From assembly GCA_026874595.1 (NCBI GenBank), contig CM049317.1, positions 20,667,882 through 20,731,881 of the forward strand: DNA of 64,000 nucleotides. Reading direction: 5' to 3'. This DNA is from Sipunculus nudus. Taxonomy: Eukaryota > Annelida > Sipuncula > Golfingiida > Sipunculidae. Shown in pieces: positions 60,901 to 64,000 of this stretch. Numbering within the stretch: the first letter of the stretch is position 1; each line of letters opens with the position of its first letter. The translations under genes were made by a program, and so were the position numbers. A model generated the notes under the pieces. The model saw only the letters and a program-made list of their open reading frames with translations, ran no database searches and had not been told where the DNA came from.

Positions 60901-62493
60901 ATAGAAATAGACCAAGGAAACCGCCGAGCCATCAGTATACACAAAATGTTCGTTTTTTATCACGTGTTTTTAAAATTATGGGGTTCCTCCACAATAATCA
61001 CAATACATCCATCTAGGACACTTGGTATCATTAAAGACGCATTAGAGTTTTGCAAAGTGTGTTTTGCAGGTATTGGAATTTCACTTATGCAACCAACCAC
61101 TTTGGGTTTTCTGGTTCCCACAACGTGTGTTTTCTGATTCTCAACATTATCGCTTATACCGTGTACACTTACAGCTTGTAGAAAAACAAGCTCATACCAG
61201 GGTTGGGGCCAGGTACTTGTACCGGTACCAGTACCTGTACCAAGGTACACATTTCAGAGTGCCAGTCATGAGTAGGAAGTACCTTTTACCTGTACCTGTA
61301 CCTGGAACTAAAGTACCTGTACCTGGTACAAGGTCCTCCAGGTACTTTTTTCATAGTTTCAGTTTATTTAATTTGGTTAACTGTAGTGTAAAATAATCAG
61401 CAAGCCATCAGTTTGATAAACTGCTTATGAATTTAATTGTTATCACACTTCCAGAATGGTCACATGTGTGAAATCAGCTGTAACCACTTATTAAGCAAAT
61501 CATTTGATTATACTATACTTGGTGCACTTAATGAACATTTAGTACACAAATATCCTGTTTGTGAAGTATGGTTTCGGAATAACCCCTGTCTTACTGTACT
61601 TGGTGTACTTAAAGGACTTTCAGTAGACTTGAATTTCATGTTTGTGAATGTATGGTGTCATACACTACTTGGTGCACTTAATGGACTTTTAATACACTTA
61701 CATATCATTTTTGTGAATGTATGGTGCCATACAGTTAATAAGTTCTAAAAAATATACTTTAGCAAATGACTTTGGTAGTGTTTGATAGAAAAAAGGCATG
61801 TTAACTTGCATACGTGAATTTATGCCGTAAAAACGTCTTTGAAGTGATCCACAAATAAATATACCTGTACCTGTATCTAGGTACTTTCTAAAGTACCTGT
61901 ACCTGTACCAAGGTACTCTGTGAAAATCCTGTACCTGTACCTGTACCTGGCCAATTCACAAGTACCTGTACCTGTACCTAGGTACTTTCACTAGTACCTG
62001 GCCCCAACCCTGGCTCATACACCAGTCAGAAGGTCTTTCGGGGAACTGTTCTCAGCAAGAATTTCATACAGTTCATTGATATGTATGCAGTGTAAACCAA
62101 AAATCGTATTACTTTTAATGAACGGATAACTTAAAGAACATTCCAAAACATGATAAATGTTATTATGATATATTATGATGACTGCATTTTCTTTCAGATT
62201 ATTGTTATATATTGTATGAGAAATGTTACTATAAACAAATTTCTTAAATATTGTTCTATACATCTAATTTCATAAAACACTCCAAAGAATAAATCATTTT
62301 TTATTGTTTTATTATTTTCAGTCCAATTAACTGATTTTACCTTGATTCTGTAGACAGAGGGCAGGTCGTTCTATATTACAACCTGACGATCTCCAGAAAT
62401 AACGATTCTGCTTAACGTCCTTTGATATCACAGCACAGTCGTGGGTCTTGTTCGGGAGACCGGAAGCCCAGTATGGTTTAAAGCTCTTATCCT
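49100..62493 (-). CDS. Gene B: paralogous lectin-like receptor with ZU5 tail, 5' part outside the window
   Basis: Sixteen exons are visible: 62341-62493, 60627-60698, 59652-59776, 57977-58618, 57715-57804, 57238-57366, 56944-57153, 54300-54383, 51774-51842, 51543-51626, 51102-51200, 50632-50721, 50334-50411, 49887-50177, 49529-49612, 49100-49156. Together they give 785 residues in one frame to a TGA and match gene A exons 5-20 one for one. Ten exons have exactly the gene A length; the other six differ by multiples of three. The order is CTLD2 C-terminal half, stalk, transmembrane helix, ZU5, C2-like module, linker with Tyr-Asp-Thr-Ile, Lys/Glu-rich helix, tail. Gene A exon 4 has no counterpart between 62494 and 64000, so the gene either continues beyond the window or is 5'-truncated. 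The function is inferred as for gene A. Confidence 0.88.
50334..51842 (-). CDS. Gene B exons 13-17: low-complexity linker
   Basis: Exons 51774-51842, 51543-51626, 51102-51200, 50632-50721 and 50334-50411, phase 0-0. 'EEEDPYDT' joins 'IDPAMMDQI', preserving the Tyr-Asp-Thr-Ile motif of gene A; 'KQEVKIDHDYAT' matches 'RQEVKIDHDHDT'; exon 16 ends 'PPPPTVPPKR'. A (TA)n tract at about 51860-51916 sits about 17 bases before the exon 13 acceptor. Confidence 0.82.
52460..52542 (-). pseudogene. Gene B exon 12 duplicate with shifted acceptor
   Basis: Copy of exon 12 with intact donor (GTAAGTT) and nearly identical coding sequence. At the acceptor, the functional copy reads 'GATAG|GTAATACC'; this one reads 'CATAAGTAATATC', so the only AG lies one base further in and the exon would be 83 bases, out of frame. 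It is probably skipped, or a source of frame-shifted transcripts. Confidence 0.7.
52688..53585 (-). repeat. Dispersed repeat R2, copy 2, inverted
   Basis: Reverse complement of 4000-4858, with about 85 extra bases near 53095-53180. Lies in the gene B intron between the two exon 12 copies. The open frames here are not genes. Confidence 0.8.
53586..53850. repeat. Repeat R3, copy 1 (palindromic start)
   Basis: Contains 'TACTAGCAATAACCCGTGCT' followed by 'ACGCACGG', a short palindrome (CCGTGCTACGCACGG), then a block with 'GTCTGGGTCTGGATGTGTGG'. The same sequence occurs at 54536-54840. Related tail blocks occur at 55270-55690 and 56410-56790. Confidence 0.75.
54300..54383 (-). CDS. Gene B exon 12, functional copy
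   Basis: 28 codons with AG acceptor and GTAAGT donor, phase 0-0, 'KPEAEDVTNPLFDRDLQQK'. Matches gene A exon 12 in position and in the 'EAE' and 'KAA' anchors. Confidence 0.82.
54536..54840. repeat. Repeat R3, copy 2
   Basis: Same start as 53586 ('AACCCGTGCTACGCACGGTT'), continuing to 'CTTCGGACAAACCCGGAGCA' and 'GATATGTATAGTGTTATG'. The Helitron-like look of the palindromic end is only a suggestion. Confidence 0.7.
55270..56790. repeat. Two further copies of the R3-type tail, direct repeat
   Basis: About 55270-55690 and 56410-56790 share in order 'CCGCGAAATG', 'TTGTGTTAC-AGGCCCGAA', 'AACAAAGAAAG', 'ATATTGCAAATAAAA' and 'GGAGATACGGAAA'. Between them is AT-rich filler. All of this lies in the gene B intron before exon 12. 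The open frames here are not conserved between the copies. Confidence 0.7.
56944..57366 (-). CDS. Gene B exons 10-11: C2-like module
   Basis: Exon 10 (57238-57366, 43 codons, same length as gene A) has 'FQAADLPLTTP' and 'MEIAVFDNKEAWEVIGDKAT'. Exon 11 (56944-57153, 70 codons, 8 fewer than gene A) has 'LDKLLTGRFPW', 'FNLEFVFALHKPTGYKG' and 'SSIKIPVTK'. The missing residues fall in the variable polar loop between 'TARH' and 'DFNLEF'. Confidence 0.75.
57715..57804 (-). CDS. Gene B exon 9: charged connector
   Basis: 30 codons with AG and GT borders, starting 'DNLEAKIVES' and ending 'SREESK', against 'SRKESK' in gene A. Confidence 0.8.
57977..58618 (-). CDS. Gene B exon 8: ZU5 domain
   Basis: 214 codons. 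'NKPPLPPFTERFDHAGGSY', 'CPNYDVTLDVPPGAL', 'GHVIITPIIKVKS' and 'HKYITATVKHSV' match gene A exon 8 throughout, including the shared Pro-rich lead. Plus-strand frames 58044-58332 are shadows. Confidence 0.9.
59022..59586. mobile_element. Probable pogo-like MITE (gene B intron)
   Basis: The left end 'CAGCGGAAGCCCGCC' and the right end 'GGGACTCGACTG' (reverse CAGTCGAGTCCC) are imperfect inverted repeats. 'GCGACCACC' and 'GGTCGTAATAATG' continue inward, and several 'GGTCCCAAA'-type motifs occur inside. The ends are diverged and the TA duplication is not exact. Confidence 0.45.
59652..60698 (-). CDS. Gene B exons 6-7: stalk and transmembrane helix
   Basis: Exon 6 (60627-60698) has 'EFVTPKPLQ' and 'TTGAPPA'. 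Exon 7 (59652-59776) has 'AGLAVGLIFLFLILIVAGIA', identical to the gene A helix over these 20 residues, followed by 'FYKRGW'. The phases, 1-1 and 1-0, equal those of gene A. Confidence 0.9.
60007..60165 (-). mobile_element. tRNA-derived SINE, copy 1 (diverged)
   Basis: Reads as tRNA-like on the minus strand. The plus strand shows 'GGGCCGATCCCGGTTTCTAACCC' (damaged B box), 'GTGGCGCACATGTCCGG' and 'AACCGCTTCGCTAGAGAAGC' (A-box region), then 'CAGTTCGGTCCGCTTTATG'. The same layout appears 236 bases to the right. Confidence 0.7.
60243..60396 (-). mobile_element. tRNA-derived SINE, copy 2
   Basis: On the minus strand: A-box-like TCGCGAAGCGG and a perfect B box GGTTCGAAACC, spaced as in a tRNA. The outer ends read TTACG and CGTAA. 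The B box being intact suggests a younger copy. It lies in the gene B intron between exons 6 and 7 and is not a functional tRNA (poor acceptor stem). Confidence 0.7.
61198..62012. mobile_element. hAT-type MITE with 8-bp target duplication
   Basis: Ends CAGGGTTGGGGCCAGGTACT and its exact reverse complement (20 bp). The flanking GCTCATAC at 61190-61197 is repeated at 62013-62020. TIRs starting CAGGG with an 8-bp duplication are the hAT signature. The interior is made of 'ACCTGTACCTGTACC'-type repeats near both ends and about three ~75-bp direct repeats ('GGTGCACTTAATG', 'TTTGTGAATGTATGGTG') at 61505-61735. There is no transposase. The open frames 61064-61396 and 61437-61748 lie inside and are not genes. 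Confidence 0.92.
62341..62493 (-). CDS. Gene B exon 5: C-terminal half of CTLD2
   Basis: 51 codons, phase 1-1, same length as gene A exon 5. Has 'YWASGLPNKTHDCAVI', 'RYFWRSSGCN' and 'ERPALCLQNQ', the Cys pattern of a CTLD end, again without WND. It is the most 5' gene B exon in the window. Confidence 0.88.
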
Positions 62494-64000
62494 CTAAATA
62501 TCATAAGAAATGAAGATGATTGGATTATTTATGAACATAAATATTATAGCTATAATTATGATTAGAGCCAACTCGACAAACGATTACAGCATATCTAAAT
62601 AAGTATTTAAATGAAAATGTTGTTACCCCCAATCTGGTAGCCTCTCTGCAGAAGCGAATTCGGGGAAGGGGAGGGGGCCTTTTCTGAAGCCCCCTCCCCT
62701 TTCTGAAGCCGCAACCTTTATTCAAGGGTTTCCCGACCAAATGTTACGGCTTGGACCCCCCCCCCCTTTCTGTACCTAGAGACCTTTATTTAGGATTTTT
62801 ATGAATCCTCCTGGGATGGAACCCCCCCCCCCCCCCCCCTTTGTAAATCTTGGAACCGGTCCTGCCAGCGGCGTACCTAGCCTCATTTCCGCCCGGGGCG
62901 GTCTTATAATTGCCGCCCCTCTAACAAAACATTACAAACCTGGATAACATATTGAAATATATCGTGTCAAATGTCCTTGTTACAGGCTTGTATTTGACCA
63001 CAACGCAATTATATGGATTCACTGGCAGGGAATTCTTCCGCCACATATTATAAAGAGCAGACATCTCTTTGCTAATGTAAATCAAAAGATCGCTCGAAGC
63101 TCAAACAATTATATTTCATCATGAAGTGAACAGAAAGGAATAAAACGAATAAATTGTAACTATAAACAGATTACACTGCAGGATACACATATAATGTGTG
63201 AAATTAAACTTTAATCATTCATGTAAACATGATTCATGATTACTTTACACTCAGCTTGGGAAAAAACTTTGTTTGGTGAGTGTTATTCCATTCTCAACGT
63301 ATACAAATACCTTGTCATATTTATAATCCTGCCAGTATAACGCAGGGTATTTCAAGTAAACGTTAAGTTGTTGTCCCTGTTTAATTTAAATTATAAAGAA
63401 AAATAAATCATAAATTTTGAAATAATGATTCATAAGTTTTATTCACATAGAAATAACACACACAAATGAAACAAATAGTTGGCGTTGAAGTCATTCTTAC
63501 AGCATTGCTCTTAACACGAAGACGGTCTGATGTCGAACACGTAGTGAGAACAGAATGAACACATCAAATTCTAAGTGTTATTTATATGGTTCCTGCTTGA
63601 TCATTGAAATGTGATTTGTCACAGTTTTACTTTACTCACCTGAATGTATTCGTGTGGTGTCAGTTATGTTTGCCAAACTCCTTTTGGCTCAGTATGTTAA
63701 ATGCTAATCAAACGGCCGTACTCAAGAAACAATATAACGGACCATGGAGTCCAATATCTATTGATGCGTATAGTTTGGCTTACAGGTGGAGCGGCATTAT
63801 AAACACGCCTAACCATGAGCGGGCTATTACCTAAGTCCAAGCTGGACGATGAGCATGTCACCTGAACAAATGGCCGCGGTCGCCACGGGCCAGTGGTCGT
63901 AATACCGCTAATTAATTTGGGTCTAAGTCAAGAGTGTCATCTGCTCAATGGGTCGCGGTCGCCACGGGCCAGTGGTCGTGATACTGGGGCTCATGTGAAG
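62494..64000. other. Right edge: gene B intron or upstream DNA
   Basis: No counterpart of gene A exon 4 is found, although in gene A it lies only 342 bases upstream. Contains poly-C tracts (about 62757 and 62823), a possible MITE end 'CAGCGGCGTACCTAGCC' near 62868, and at the edge a 79-bp direct repeat (63875-63979) with 'CGCGGTCGCCACGGGCCAGT' in two copies, perhaps continuing outside. Confidence 0.5.

Noticed and set aside
61437-61748. 103-residue open frame with internal repeats
   Set aside because: Entirely inside the hAT MITE; the repetition is of DNA units, not of a protein domain.

Overview
The window looks like animal nuclear DNA, most likely from a bivalve or another lophotrochozoan. 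It is AT-rich, genes are split into many short exons with GT/AG borders, long (TA)n and (CT)n tracts are common, and there are many MITEs, tRNA-derived SINEs and short interspersed repeats. One repeat family starts ACTGTRGATTCAGAA with 'TTTTCGTGG' inside and resembles repeats I associate with bivalves. The species assignment is inference.

Left third (1-20 kb). Mostly repeats and one large DNA transposon. The EnSpm/CACTA-like element at 7060-17454 has 13-bp terminal inverted repeats starting CACTC and a TA on each side. It carries a C2H2 zinc-finger transposase (8217-10919) with two reading-frame breaks, and a five-exon gene (11294-14826) for a 512-residue SAM-domain protein whose frame is intact.

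Middle and right (20-64 kb). Two tandem paralogous genes on the minus strand occupy most of this part. Gene A (20580-39983) can be rebuilt completely: 20 exons, every splice border GT/AG, every phase consistent, 1039 residues. It predicts a type I membrane receptor: signal peptide, two non-canonical C-type-lectin-like domains (CTLDs), a Pro/Thr stalk, one transmembrane helix, then a long cytoplasmic part with a ZU5 domain, a C2-like module, a low-complexity linker with a conserved Tyr-Asp-Thr-Ile motif, and a Lys/Glu-rich helix. Gene B (49100-62493) has the matching exons 5-20; its 5' part lies beyond the window. Between the two genes, 45440-46110 is a decayed copy of the gene A promoter and first exon, which points to a third, lost member. 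Gene B also holds a duplicated exon 12, one copy of which has lost its in-frame acceptor.

How the parts fit. The ectodomain exons are all phase 1-1, the cytoplasmic exons all phase 0-0, and the transmembrane exon joins them. This suggests that a lectin ectodomain was fused to a ZU5 signalling or scaffolding tail. I do not recognise this domain combination as a described family, and it is the main candidate for an undescribed system here. Introns and spacers are filled with MITEs (one hAT type with an 8-bp target duplication, pogo-like ones), SINEs, a ~355-bp tandem array and a foldback palindrome.
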